64,000 nt of DNA from SZUA-378 sp036652815 (GTDB taxonomy: Bacteria; Bacillota; Clostridia; Lachnospirales; Lachnospiraceae). The translations under genes and the position numbers were made by a program. The first letter of the stretch is position 1. Each line of letters starts with the position of its first letter. Below, piece after piece: positions 8,252 to 17,869 of the stretch. The stretch covers positions 39,092-103,091 of the forward strand of contig JAVVVE010000006.1 of assembly GCA_036652815.1 (NCBI GenBank). Reading direction: 5' to 3'. The notes under the pieces were generated by a model that was given only the letters and a program-made list of their open reading frames with translations, did no database searches and was not told the origin of the DNA.

Positions 8252-9841
8252 TTAGATAAAATCCATCAAGGAATTTTGTATAATCTTACCGGTAGCCATC
8301 AATGCTGCATTGTAGGACATCGTAGCACTCTCCAGTTCTACTGCCACTTCTGTGATCTCGATGCCTTCATTGGAGGCCGTCAGTTCTTTAAAGTTAGACT
8401 GTTGTTCCTGTAAGCGGTTCTTCACGAGATCCAATCTGGCTCCCCTGCTGCCGATGTTAGTCTCAGCCAGCGTCGTTCTGCCCTGGTATGCTTTCATCGC
8501 AGTCATACCGGCCGAATAGAGTTTACGTTCTTTCTCTATGAGTAAGGTATGTGCTTTATTGGCTGCATCCAATCTGGCTTCTACTTGGACTTGGTCATAT
8601 TTTGTATTCCCCTTCATCGATGTTAATCTCTTAATCGCCGCTTCCATATCGAGCACTGCCTGTGAAGCATTCAGTAGTTCATCGACATCCCTGCCGATAT
8701 CATGCGTAAAACATTCACTCGCCAACGTATTGACTTGTATCGTCTGGTTAAAGCCTACGGTGTAGGAGATGATCTGTTTGCCATCATCTTGTACATTTCC
8801 CTTGAGATAATCATCGTTGTATCGAACTTCTTTGGGTGCCCCCGGTGTTGGCGGTACGGTGGCCGGATTCTTCTGACAGTTAAAATAATGTTCCGGTCTT
8901 AAATCTCCTTTATCCCACTGTTCTTTCTCGTAAGACGCTGTGAGTTCTGTATCTGCAGGTAAGGATTGAATCGCCGCAGTCACTCGACTGCCAAGAAGCA
9001 TCTCTCCTGTTTCCGGCACAAAAATAACCGTATCTTCATTCCCCGGTGCATTGATCTGTTCATATGGACTGGGAAGTGTGGTAGATGACATCGGTACAAT
9101 CTTGACATTGGCACCTCCCACTTGCAGTGGTGCATAAGTCTTTGTCCCATCCGGTGCAACCGTTGCCACCATAAGTGCCGGATTGGGTGTTGCCGCCGTA
9201 GCTTGTGACAGGGTATCGTAAGACAGTCGGATTCGATTGACTTCACTCTCCTGGACTCCTTGCTCGGTCGTTGCACCCGGTGTATTGAAATTGCCCTCAT
9301 TCACATTGGCAAGACTACCTGTATTTACATATTTAATCGTACTGATTGACTTTGGATTCAGTTGTTCCGTAATCCGGTATGGGACTTTTTCATTTGTCTG
9401 AAATAATAATTTGGATTCGGTTCTAAAGCCCGTAAAGATGCTTCTTCCTTCGTAATCTGCATCCCCTGTTGCATAGACTTCATCTCTAAGAGCTTTGAGA
9501 TCTTTAAGAATCGCAGCTCTGTTTTCAGAATTAAGCGCATCATCCGAACCTTTTTGGCATTGTTTATACATATTCGACAAAACATCAGCCACTGTGTCTA
9601 CTGCATCTTCTGTTACCTTCATCCAGCTCTGTGCATCCGGTACATTCTTCTCGTAATATTGTGTAATCTCTGCTAAATTGGTACGTAGTCTCAATGCTCT
9701 GATCGCGATGACCGGATCGTCTGACGGTCTGCTGATCTTACGCTGTGTGGACATCTGTGTATTTAATTTATCCTGTAGCAGCTTATTGTTGTTAATATTG
9801 GTAACGGAATTGCTCTGCATAATCTTATTGGTAATACGCAT
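8252..9841 (-). CDS. flgL: Flagellar hook-filament junction protein FlgL
   Basis: FlgL (HAP3) joins hook and filament. The 529-residue product has flagellin-like N-terminal helices (MRITNKIMQSNSVTNINNN, SRPSDDPVIAIRALRLR near residues 37-53) and a C-terminal helix typical of the family (SYNAALMATGKIIQNSLMDFI in the last 25 residues). It is longer than the roughly 300-residue Bacillus FlgL, the extra length lying in the central surface domain (about 190-370, Pro/Thr-rich). It lies between flgK and fliW with short gaps and an AAGGAGG site, in the flgM-led transcript. Confidence 0.92.
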   Translation of the reverse strand: MRITNKIMQSNSVTNINNNKLLQDKLNTQMSTQRKISRPSDDPVIAIRALRLRTNLAEITQYYEKNVPDAQSWMKVTEDAVDTVADVLSNMYKQCQKGSDDALNSENRAAILKDLKALRDEVYATGDADYEGRSIFTGFRTESKLLFQTNEKVPYRITEQLNPKSISTIKYVNTGSLANVNEGNFNTPGATTEQGVQESEVNRIRLSYDTLSQATAATPNPALMVATVAPDGTKTYAPLQVGGANVKIVPMSSTTLPSPYEQINAPGNEDTVIFVPETGEMLLGSRVTAAIQSLPADTELTASYEKEQWDKGDLRPEHYFNCQKNPATVPPTPGAPKEVRYNDDYLKGNVQDDGKQIISYTVGFNQTIQVNTLASECFTHDIGRDVDELLNASQAVLDMEAAIKRLTSMKGNTKYDQVQVEARLDAANKAHTLLIEKERKLYSAGMTAMKAYQGRTTLAETNIGSRGARLDLVKNRLQEQQSNFKELTASNEGIEITEVAVELESATMSYNAALMATGKIIQNSLMDFI

Positions 9842-9859
9842 ATCTGTCCCTCCTTAGGA

Positions 9860-11791
9860 TTATACACCGGTTTGTAGGATTAATCTGTCATAGACTTCTG
9901 TGAGTGTCTGTATCATCTTGGATGCTAAGGTGTATGAATTCTGATATTTCACCAGATTGATGGCTTCTTCATCCTTATCTACGCCGGATACCGATAATCT
10001 CTGTATATCTATCGTCTTTGTGATACTGTTATAGTTACTGTAAAAAGTATTGGCATTCTCTGCATTTAAAGATACATCCGCTAAGATCGTATGTAAGAAT
10101 GTACTGGCAGAACCACCGCGAAAATTCATTTTTTTGGTGTTCGTCTTTAAATCAATCAAATCGTCTAAAATATCGCTCTTGTCTGCTCCCGAGTCTTCTC
10201 CTGTCCCTTGATTGGTATGCGTAGCAAGCTTATTAGGATCTTTTAGCATCTCAGCAGAGATATCAAAATTATGTGCCGTAAGGCGATAATAGCTGTCATC
10301 TTTGGAACTGACTGTATACTTTTTACCAAGATTCGCCGGATCTTCCGGATCATAGGAAGTCGTAAAGCCGAACTGTTTGCTGTCCGTTGCATGATTTCCT
10401 GTAAAACAATTTGATGCCGGATCTCCATTTCCGTCTACGGAGTTCTCCTGTGTCAGCAGTTTATTGAATTCTGCGGAGAATCCACGCACCCATTCATTCA
10501 TCTGTTGCATATAATAAGGGATCCCCTGATATTTGATGCTGTCTCCGATGCTCGCTTCCTTGCCGGCTTCTGCGGCACTGACCTTAGTCTTATTGGTATC
10601 GCTTAGGACAAAGGTGTAAGAATAAGTCGGCGGGGTTTTCGTTGTATCTGCCGTATAGGACCAGCTGTCATAGTGATAGAGTTGATTCCCTAAATTAATC
10701 ACTCCGCCACCGGTCGGCAAGGTGGATTTATCAAGATCTTTCAGATGGCCTGCTGTGACATCGATGGAAACGGTCTGTTTTCCATTGTCAGGACTGGCTG
10801 CGTCGTTAATCGTATTTACCGCTCCTATAAGTCCTTGAAAGTTGACACCGTTATTGCCATCACGCAATTCCAGCAACGCTTTTAATTCACCGCCCAGATT
10901 GTCACTGTACATACCAAAATTAGAACCGTTTTCCCATTTTACATCATAAAGTCCATCAACATCACTCTGGTTGACTTTCTCATGAGCAGCACGTGCAACA
11001 CATTTGAGTGTATTGTATTCACCGGTATCCACCAGCTCCTGTCCGCCTGCGATTCTGACAACAAACGTATTGGCTCCCGTGACTCTCGTGGGATCGTTGG
11101 TGTCATGTATCGGTGTCTCTGTCGTAGAGATATCTACGATAGCAGACAGTTGGTCTACCAGAACCGTTCTGCGGTCACGTAGTTCATTGGCTATCGTTCC
11201 TTTTAATTCAATGGAGTTAATCTGTTTATTCAAAGAAGCGATCTCTTCTGCCAATGCATTGATCTGGTCTGTTTTTACCTTAATCTCGGCGTTGGCATCT
11301 TTTTGTGATTTTTCAAGATTACCTGAAAGATTATTAAAATAGTCTGTCAGGCTCTGTGCTTTTCCGAGGAATTGCGTCTTCAAGGTCACGTCGCCCGGAG
11401 AGTTCTTAAGGGAAGCGAGTGCATCATACATCTCTGAAAATATAGTTGCAAAGCCTTTCATCGTCTTTCCGTCATCTTTGAAGTAATTCTCGATCTGCTT
11501 CATATAATATTGTTTTTTATCATATTCTCCTGCATTGGTATTACTGGTCTGATATTTCACATCATAGAACTGGTCACGCATACGTTCTACCGCTATCGTA
11601 TCGACTCCTGCCCCTGCACAGCCATAGGTCGAGAAGGTACGTAAAGCGTCCATCGCCTGTTGGGATACCTGTTGTCTGCTGTAGCCTTTGGTCTCGATAT
11701 TGGAGATGTTGTTTCCGGTCGTATTCAAGCCGACATTCGATGCTGTTAATCCACTGTATGCTATATTTAACCCAAAAAATTGTGATGGCAT
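9860..11791 (-). CDS. flgK: Flagellar hook-associated protein FlgK, copy nearer flgL
   Basis: This 643-residue FlgK/HAP1 homologue has the standard N-terminal helix and motif (SGLTASNVGLNTTGNNISNIETKGYSRQ in two adjoining parts, residues 13-41). The C-terminal D0 helix carries EEAINLVKYQNSYTLASKMIQ near 607-627. FlgK connects the hook to FlgL and the filament. A second flgK lies immediately upstream, 33 bases away, and differs throughout the central domain, so this is a divergent paralogue rather than a recent copy. Which one is the main junction protein cannot be decided from sequence. A single Cys pair (GCAGAG region, near residue 57) is unusual for an exported axial protein. Confidence 0.9.
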   Translation of the reverse strand: MPSQFFGLNIAYSGLTASNVGLNTTGNNISNIETKGYSRQQVSQQAMDALRTFSTYGCAGAGVDTIAVERMRDQFYDVKYQTSNTNAGEYDKKQYYMKQIENYFKDDGKTMKGFATIFSEMYDALASLKNSPGDVTLKTQFLGKAQSLTDYFNNLSGNLEKSQKDANAEIKVKTDQINALAEEIASLNKQINSIELKGTIANELRDRRTVLVDQLSAIVDISTTETPIHDTNDPTRVTGANTFVVRIAGGQELVDTGEYNTLKCVARAAHEKVNQSDVDGLYDVKWENGSNFGMYSDNLGGELKALLELRDGNNGVNFQGLIGAVNTINDAASPDNGKQTVSIDVTAGHLKDLDKSTLPTGGGVINLGNQLYHYDSWSYTADTTKTPPTYSYTFVLSDTNKTKVSAAEAGKEASIGDSIKYQGIPYYMQQMNEWVRGFSAEFNKLLTQENSVDGNGDPASNCFTGNHATDSKQFGFTTSYDPEDPANLGKKYTVSSKDDSYYRLTAHNFDISAEMLKDPNKLATHTNQGTGEDSGADKSDILDDLIDLKTNTKKMNFRGGSASTFLHTILADVSLNAENANTFYSNYNSITKTIDIQRLSVSGVDKDEEAINLVKYQNSYTLASKMIQTLTEVYDRLILQTGV

Positions 11792-11824
11792 ATGCTCACC
11801 TCTTCTATTTTTCTATTCTTCTAT

Positions 11825-13507
11825 TTATCTGCCAAGGGTATTGATGATGTGTTCTAACATCTCGCTGATGACATTGATATAACGGCTGGATGCATTGTAT
11901 GCATTTTGAAACTTAACCATATTCGTCATCTCTTCGTCATTTGACACTCCCATAATCTGTTGTCTTGCATTCTCAATGGCACTAACGGTAGCTTCTTGAT
12001 TCAAAGTGATGTCTCTGAATACCATGCCTGAATTACCCACCTGAGATACCAAATCCGAATAATAATCTGTAAAATTATTTTTTTTCTTGACGTTAGGATT
12101 TAACGAATAAGATTCTTCTTCAAAGATTGCCGCAAGTCGGTCGATGGTGGCTTGATCTACGCTGTCTTCGCCTTTCATAAAGCTAAGCAGTGACGGATTC
12201 TGCATCAGCTCCGGATTAATCTGTAGATTTGTGATGGTGTAGAGATTCGCAGTATCTTTGGCATTCGGTAAAGCAGGTGGTGTAAATTCCGGTATGTAAT
12301 TGCCTGCTGCATCGTAGCCATTGGTAGATTTCTTTTGAAATATCTGGAGTGGATTGCCATCTGCACCACGTAGATACTTAGAGCCCGGATCTCTGGTGCT
12401 TTCTTCAATCGCTGCATTTCTGATCACTTCATTTATTTTAGTCGTTACATTATGAATCAGTTGGTCAAATTCCGCCTGTACATTCATCACGATGGATTGT
12501 GAGATATTCTTATTATAATGATCTGTATCTGCGATATCAGCATAATTCGCATGATGATCGCCTCTGGATAAAACAAGAGATTTGAGTTTTCCGATATCGG
12601 TATCCAGATCAGAAGAGACGGTCTGTGTCAGATCAAACACTTTGCCTCCATCCTCTAGGCTATATTGTTTGGAGCCATCCTGGTTTAGGGTATAGCTGGC
12701 ACGATGTGGCCAAAAAGGAGTATAGAATCCCGTCGTCTCATCCATATCGGCACCCATCTCATAGATTCTGTCTCCCGATACGAAAGGTTCTCCTTCGATG
12801 CTGACCATCATCGAACCAAATTGGTCTTCTTCATATTCTATATTAGCCAGTCCACTTAACTCATCCAACAGTTGATTCCTGGCATCGATCAGGTCATTGG
12901 GGCTTTCCACGCCCGCTTGAACCAGAACTATCTGCTCATTTAATTTTTTAATCCGTTGTCCATAATCATTGATGGTATTGACTGTTTGTTTGACTTGCAG
13001 ATTCAAGTTGTCCTGATAATCTGTGAGTCCTTTATAGACAGCACTTGCTCTTCTGATAAAAGCATCTGCCCTCTGCATCAGGGTATCTCTTCTAACCGGA
13101 TCTGTAGGGGATTTGACCAGTTCAGAGACAGATTCTTTGAGTCCTGACAATGATTCTCCAAATGCTTTGCCATACATCTCGCCCATCAGGGTCTCCACTT
13201 CACTCATAGAGGTGGTAGAGGTCGCATAGAACTGACTCCTGCCTGCTTCTTTTCGATATGCCTGATCCAGAAAATAGTCTCTTACCTGTCTCGTCTTAGA
13301 ATAATTAACGCCGAGTCCCACCTGTTGGTTGGAGACAGAGCGTGTATTGGTTGATATCCTATTATATTCTTTATTGCCCAATAATACCTGCTGCCTAACA
13401 TAGCCTTTGGTATCGATGTTAGTCATATTATGAGCGGTTGTATTCAAAGCGTTTTGGCTCGTCTGTAACCCAGAGGAACCGATGTATAAGCTTCCCATTA
13501 ATGGCAT
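11825..13507 (-). CDS. flgK: Flagellar hook-associated protein FlgK, second copy
   Basis: This 560-residue HAP1 homologue has the N-terminal signature SGLQTSQNALNTTAHNMTNIDTKG (residues 13-36, in part) and the C-terminal helix motif DEEMTNMVKFQNAYNASSRYI near 525-545. It is preceded by flgN with a 23-base gap and followed by the other flgK. Length is close to common FlgK proteins. The N- and C-terminal helices align well with the neighbour, but the middle domains share little. Tandem flgK genes could allow a two-layer junction or alternative junctions; that is inference. Confidence 0.9.
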   Translation of the reverse strand: MPLMGSLYIGSSGLQTSQNALNTTAHNMTNIDTKGYVRQQVLLGNKEYNRISTNTRSVSNQQVGLGVNYSKTRQVRDYFLDQAYRKEAGRSQFYATSTTSMSEVETLMGEMYGKAFGESLSGLKESVSELVKSPTDPVRRDTLMQRADAFIRRASAVYKGLTDYQDNLNLQVKQTVNTINDYGQRIKKLNEQIVLVQAGVESPNDLIDARNQLLDELSGLANIEYEEDQFGSMMVSIEGEPFVSGDRIYEMGADMDETTGFYTPFWPHRASYTLNQDGSKQYSLEDGGKVFDLTQTVSSDLDTDIGKLKSLVLSRGDHHANYADIADTDHYNKNISQSIVMNVQAEFDQLIHNVTTKINEVIRNAAIEESTRDPGSKYLRGADGNPLQIFQKKSTNGYDAAGNYIPEFTPPALPNAKDTANLYTITNLQINPELMQNPSLLSFMKGEDSVDQATIDRLAAIFEEESYSLNPNVKKKNNFTDYYSDLVSQVGNSGMVFRDITLNQEATVSAIENARQQIMGVSNDEEMTNMVKFQNAYNASSRYINVISEMLEHIINTLGR

Positions 13508-13530
13508 GTTGTCACCTCAAGTATTGTTGA

Positions 13531-14052
13531 TTATTGTTTGGCATCAAAACGTCCCGCTAAGACTTCTCCCATAACATCGCCTGCGTTAATCGCACTGCGA
13601 TTGTAATTGGCTGTCTCAGGTGCCGTCCTTAATGCCTGCATGTAATTCAAATCAAATTCCACCAGCTCCAAGGCATTGGCAATCAAAGCACGATTCTGTT
13701 CATTCACATGCACCATATGATTCATCGTATCGTGCAGTTTATCGTGTATCTCGGCTAATTGTCGTTGTTCTACCGGTCTGGCATCTAACATCTGAATTAG
13801 ATGGCTCAGTGTTAATTCTTCAACATCCTTGTTGAGTACATTGGCGATATCCTTAATCGCAGTCATTCTCTTCTGCTCCAATGCCGTAATCCTGCTTACC
13901 ACCGTCTGTTCCTCTTCGGTGAGCTTCTCTAGCTTAGTTAAATCTCCTTCTACGATAATAGAAGGCTTACGCATGGAAAGTTCCAGCAATATCTGATATT
14001 CTGAATTTTCTTGATCCAATACGGTGATTAAGTCTTCCATTAAACTAGCCAT
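13531..14052 (-). CDS. flgN: FlgN-family flagellar export chaperone
   Basis: The 173-residue helical protein fits the FlgN family, the cytosolic chaperone for FlgK and FlgL. The N-terminal coiled-coil segment (LITVLDQENSEYQILLELS) and a C-terminal tail with an Asn/Tyr-rich end (ANYNRSAINAGDVMGEVLAGRFDAKQ region) resemble Firmicutes FlgN. It follows flgM by 4 bases and precedes flgK. This is the standard SigD-dependent flgM-flgN-flgK-flgL order of Bacillus. The site AATGAGG precedes the ATG. Confidence 0.88.
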   Translation of the reverse strand: MASLMEDLITVLDQENSEYQILLELSMRKPSIIVEGDLTKLEKLTEEEQTVVSRITALEQKRMTAIKDIANVLNKDVEELTLSHLIQMLDARPVEQRQLAEIHDKLHDTMNHMVHVNEQNRALIANALELVEFDLNYMQALRTAPETANYNRSAINAGDVMGEVLAGRFDAKQ

Positions 14053-14056
14053 TTCA

Positions 14057-14332
14057 TTACCTCATTTCGTTATACTTCTCTAACATTTTGTCTGCAAAGC
14101 TCTCACTGCTCACATTGTAAGTGCCATTCTGGATACTGGCTTTGATAGGAGCTGTGATATTTTGTCTTACATCGGGGCTGTTCGCAATCGCTTGTTTCGC
14201 AGTTTGGATATCCTTTCCCGCACTGGAAATCTGTAATTGATCCGCAAAGCCGGATTTGGATGTATTCTGTGCCTTGTTTGCACCCTTTTTATTGTACATT
14301 TGCTGTACTTGTGTATATGCTTCAATACGCAT
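14057..14332 (-). CDS. flgM: Anti-sigma-28 factor FlgM
   Basis: FlgM holds sigma-28 inactive until the hook is complete and FlgM is exported or inactivated. The 91-residue product has the family's disordered, basic N-terminal half and the helical C-terminus (DIQTAKQAIANSPDVRQ and FADKMLEKYNEMR) that contacts the sigma factor. It is the first gene of the flagellar cluster with a strong site (GGAAGGAGGAG) and a sigma-28 promoter about 45 bases upstream. It therefore sits under the control of the sigma factor it inhibits, a negative feedback seen in other flagellated bacteria. No sigma-28 gene is in the window. Confidence 0.9.
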   Translation of the reverse strand: MRIEAYTQVQQMYNKKGANKAQNTSKSGFADQLQISSAGKDIQTAKQAIANSPDVRQNITAPIKASIQNGTYNVSSESFADKMLEKYNEMR

Positions 14333-14374
14333 AATAGACTCCTCCTTCCGTGGATATTCTATTTGTCATATTAT

Positions 14375-14400
14375 GTATCGGTCTTTTCCATCAATACTTA
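14375..14400 (-). promoter_or_regulatory. Sigma-28 promoter for flgM-flgN-flgK-flgK-flgL
   Basis: Minus strand TAAG (14397-14400), 15-base spacer, CCGATAC (14375-14381). Two positions deviate from the flagellin promoter, suggesting weaker activity. It starts about 43 bases before the flgM ATG. Confidence 0.75.
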
Positions 14401-14409
14401 ATAGATTTT

Positions 14410-14447
14410 TTAAAAAAATTAAAAGCCACCCTTTTGGATGGCTTTTG
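14410..14447 (-). terminator. Intrinsic terminator after glutamine synthetase
   Basis: An 11-bp stem with one G-U pair and a 4-base A loop (arms about 14421-14431 and 14436-14446) is followed on the minus strand by a T-rich run. It lies 16 bases after the glnN stop and separates it from the flgM promoter. Confidence 0.85.
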
Positions 14448-14462
14448 TCAATATTTTTTTCC

Positions 14463-16580
14463 TCAGACTTCAAATAATAGATCTGCATAGGTAGGCATAG
14501 GCCAATCATCTTTGGATACGAGCATCTCCAATTGATCAATCGGGATACGAAGTGCATCCATAGCCACTTTGACCGTATCCTTATAGTAATTGGCTTTGGC
14601 TTTGCCATCCGGCATAGCACGAGCAGCTTGTTCCGATATCGTCAGCTGCGTCAGTGCACACTTAGCAGCCTTTAAATGTTGGGTAACTTCTCCGAGTAAT
14701 TCTGTCTGTACCTGAGCATCTGCTCCGGCCTCTTTCACAGCTATTACGGTATCTGCCAGAGTCTTTGTATATTTGACCACAGCAGGCAGGATCTGTTTCG
14801 ACGCCATATCGATCATCGTTAAGGATTCGATATTGATGGTTTTTGCATAGGTCTCATATAAGATTTCCTCTCGAGATTCCAATTCTACCTTCGTAAAGAT
14901 ACCGAATTTTTCAAAAAGATGTATCGTCTTATCCGTTGTCAGAGTCTCTACTGCATCTACCATAGAGGTGATATTAGGGAGTCCTCGTCTAGCAGCTTCT
15001 TCTACCCATGCCTTGGAATAACCGTCTCCGTTAAAGATAATGCGCTGATGCTCTGACATATATTCTTTGATCAAATCATGCACTGCGATATCAAAATCCT
15101 CCGCCTGTTCCAAGATATCGGCTGCTTCGCAGAAGGCCTCGGCTACAATCGCATTTAAGATCGTATTGGGGCTGCCAATGGAATCCTCTGAGCCCACCAT
15201 ACGGAACTCAAACTTATTCCCTGTAAATGCAAACGGCGAAGTTCGATTGCGGTCTGTCGCATCTTTCTCAAAATCAGGGAGCGTCGAGACACCTGTCTCC
15301 ATGATACCGCCACCTTTGCAGGTTGCTGCAATCCCTGTTTCAACCAGTTGTTTTACAACATCCTCCAATTGCTCTCCTAAGAACATGGATATAATAGCAG
15401 GTGGTGCTTCATCTGCACCCAGACGCAAGTCATTGCCTACATTAGAAGCACTCTGTCTTAATAAATCTGCATGGATATCAACCGCTTTCATGATGCAGGC
15501 AAGCACCAGTAAGAATTGGATGTTTTCATTTGGGGTATCTCCCGGTTCTAACATGTTATAGCCATTGTCTGTTGTAATAGACCAGTTATTATGCTTTCCC
15601 GAGCCATTGACTCCGGCAAAAGGTTTCTCATGCAACAGGCAACGCAAACCATGGTTGGCAGCGACTCTCTTCATCGTTTCCATCACTAATTGGTTATGGT
15701 CAACCGCTATGTTGGCAGATTCGTAGATAGACGCCAGCTCATGCTGTGCCGGTGCCGCTTCATTATGCTGCGTCTTTGCCGTTACTCCAAGCTTCCACAG
15801 TTCTATATTCAGTTCTTTCATATAAGCACCGATACGTTCTCTGATTACGCCAAAGTAATGATCGTCCATCTCCTGTCCCTTGGGTGCCGGTGCGCCAAAT
15901 AAAGTTCTTCCGGAGAACAGAATGTCCTCCCTCATCAGTGCTTTATTGTGATCGACCAGAAAATATTCCTGTTCTGCACCCACCGAAGCCGATACTTTCA
16001 CAGCGGCGGTATTGCCAAACAGATGAACGATACGCAGTGCCTGCTCACTCAATGCCTCCATCGAGCGAAGCAATGGTGTCTTTTTATCTAATGCCTCTCC
16101 TTTATAAGAGCAAAAAGCAGTCGGGATACAGAGGGTCGGTCCTGTTGCTGATTGTTTGATAAATGCAGGTGATGTAATGTCCCATGCCGTATAGCCTCTG
16201 GCTTCAAAGGTAGCTCGTAAGCCGCCTGATGGGAAAGAGGACGCATCCGGTTCGCCTTTGATGAGTTCCTTACCGGAAAACTCCATGAGCATCTTGCCGT
16301 CTTCGTCCGGCTGTGTGACAAAAGAATCATGTTTTTCAGCCGTAATACCGGTCAGCGGCTGAAACCAATGTGTGTAATGGGTACTGCCTTTTTCGACTGC
16401 CCAGTCTTTCATGGCTTTCGCCACAACATCCGCTGTTGAGGGAGATAATTCTCCGCCATTGTCCATGACATTTTTTACTTCTAGGAATATCTTCTTGGGC
16501 AAACGTTCTTTCATCGTTCCCAGTGTAAATACATTCTCACCAAAAATAGTCTCTACATTCACAGTTTCATTTTCTCTCAT
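14463..16580 (-). CDS. glnN: Glutamine synthetase type III (GSIII)
   Basis: The 705-residue enzyme makes glutamine from glutamate, ammonia and ATP, and belongs to the large GSIII class found in Bacteroides and many Clostridia. Class marks include the N-terminal FGENVFTLGTMKERLP, AFCSYKGEALDKKTPLLRS near residue 170, HNEAAPAQHELASIYE near 265-282 and VNGSGKHNNWS near 323. Length agrees with GSIII (about 700) and not with GSI (about 450). It begins 6 bases after the peptidase-U32 gene with an AGGAGT site, so it is the last gene of the long mtaB-led cluster. The attachment of nitrogen assimilation to RNA-modification genes is unusual. Confidence 0.96.
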   Translation of the reverse strand: MRENETVNVETIFGENVFTLGTMKERLPKKIFLEVKNVMDNGGELSPSTADVVAKAMKDWAVEKGSTHYTHWFQPLTGITAEKHDSFVTQPDEDGKMLMEFSGKELIKGEPDASSFPSGGLRATFEARGYTAWDITSPAFIKQSATGPTLCIPTAFCSYKGEALDKKTPLLRSMEALSEQALRIVHLFGNTAAVKVSASVGAEQEYFLVDHNKALMREDILFSGRTLFGAPAPKGQEMDDHYFGVIRERIGAYMKELNIELWKLGVTAKTQHNEAAPAQHELASIYESANIAVDHNQLVMETMKRVAANHGLRCLLHEKPFAGVNGSGKHNNWSITTDNGYNMLEPGDTPNENIQFLLVLACIMKAVDIHADLLRQSASNVGNDLRLGADEAPPAIISMFLGEQLEDVVKQLVETGIAATCKGGGIMETGVSTLPDFEKDATDRNRTSPFAFTGNKFEFRMVGSEDSIGSPNTILNAIVAEAFCEAADILEQAEDFDIAVHDLIKEYMSEHQRIIFNGDGYSKAWVEEAARRGLPNITSMVDAVETLTTDKTIHLFEKFGIFTKVELESREEILYETYAKTINIESLTMIDMASKQILPAVVKYTKTLADTVIAVKEAGADAQVQTELLGEVTQHLKAAKCALTQLTISEQAARAMPDGKAKANYYKDTVKVAMDALRIPIDQLEMLVSKDDWPMPTYADLLFEV

Positions 16581-16586
16581 CCCTTA

Positions 16587-17834
16587 TTACTCCTCTGCAC
16601 TAATTTTAACTCTTAAGATATCATATCGTTGTGGTACAAGACTTAATCGAACCTGCAGCACCTGTTGTGCATGTGGCGCACTGTCTACCGGCTGATGTTC
16701 TTCGTCGTACATCGCCTGCACTGTTACTGTCAGATTATTTCCCTGTGGCTGCATAATCTCTATCTCATCACCTACGGAAAATTTATTGCGCTGCTCTATC
16801 ACAGCCAGTCCTTCTTCTGTCACTTCGTTTACAATACCCAGGTATCTGTATTCATTGACATAGGTGCTCTCATCATAGATCTGTGTCGTCTCATCCGGTT
16901 TTCCAAAGTAAAATCCCGTAGTAAACTGCCTATAAGTGCACTTGGATATCTCTGCACGATAAACAGGCAGATTATCTTGATATTTCTTGGGAGACTCGCT
17001 ATAATCATCGATTGCCTGACGGTAGGTTCTGGCAACGGTCGCAACATAGAGAGCCGTCTTCATACGCCCCTCTATCTTAAAGCTATTAATCCCGGCATCT
17101 ATTAATGCGGGAATATGTTCAATCATGCACAGGTCTTTGGAGTTAAAGATATAAGTGCCTCTTTCATTCTCATAAACAGGCATATATTCTCCCGGTCTGG
17201 TCTCCTCCACGAGTGCGTATTTCCATCTGCATGGATGGGTGCAGGCACCCTGATTGGCATCTCGTCCCACCAGGTAATTACTCAGCAGACATCTCCCCGA
17301 ATAAGAGATGCACATAGCCCCATGCACGAAACTCTCGATCTCCATCTCCGCCGGAATATGTGCACGGATTTCTTTGATTTCTTCCAGGGATAGTTCTCTT
17401 GCAGACACGACTCTGGTAGCTCCCATCTGTTTCCAGAACAGATAGGTCTGGTAATTGGTATTATTGGCCTGTGTGCTGATATGGATGTCAATCTCCCCAC
17501 ATACTTCCCTGGCGATCATGAATAACCCCGGGTCTGAGATAATCAGTGCATCCGGAGACATCTCTTTTAATTCTTCAAAATAGCTTCTTGCCCCTTCCAA
17601 ATCATCATTATGGGCAATAATATTGGCTGTAATATAGACTTTTACATGATGGTCATGTGCAAACTCGATCCCTGTTCTCATATCTTCTTTAGAGAAATTC
17701 TTAGCTTTGGCACGGAGTCCATAGGCTTCGCCTCCAATGTAAACTGCATCTGCTCCAAATATAACTGCTGTTTTTAATACTTCTAAGCTGCTGGCCGGGA
17801 TTAATAGCTCCGGTGCTCTTCTCTGCTCTTGCAT
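16587..17834 (-). CDS. U32-family protein, likely TrhP-type tRNA uridine hydroxylation enzyme
   Basis: This 415-residue peptidase-U32 family protein has the family core ELLIPASSLEVLKTAV, FGADAVYIGG and the FVHGAMCISYSGRCLLSNY signature near residues 168-187. Four conserved cysteines (C174, C182 and the CTHPC pair near 199-203) probably bind an iron-sulfur cluster. In Bacillus subtilis the neighbour of trmR encodes the TrhP proteins needed for prephenate-dependent 5-hydroxylation of tRNA U34. Here it is 35 bases after a trmR-like gene, so the same role is likely rather than proteolysis. B. subtilis has two such genes (trhP1, trhP2); only one is present here. Confidence 0.85.
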   Translation of the reverse strand: MQEQRRAPELLIPASSLEVLKTAVIFGADAVYIGGEAYGLRAKAKNFSKEDMRTGIEFAHDHHVKVYITANIIAHNDDLEGARSYFEELKEMSPDALIISDPGLFMIAREVCGEIDIHISTQANNTNYQTYLFWKQMGATRVVSARELSLEEIKEIRAHIPAEMEIESFVHGAMCISYSGRCLLSNYLVGRDANQGACTHPCRWKYALVEETRPGEYMPVYENERGTYIFNSKDLCMIEHIPALIDAGINSFKIEGRMKTALYVATVARTYRQAIDDYSESPKKYQDNLPVYRAEISKCTYRQFTTGFYFGKPDETTQIYDESTYVNEYRYLGIVNEVTEEGLAVIEQRNKFSVGDEIEIMQPQGNNLTVTVQAMYDEEHQPVDSAPHAQQVLQVRLSLVPQRYDILRVKISAEE

Positions 17835-17869
17835 GTGATACTCTCCATTGGTCTGTCTGTTGTTTTGTT

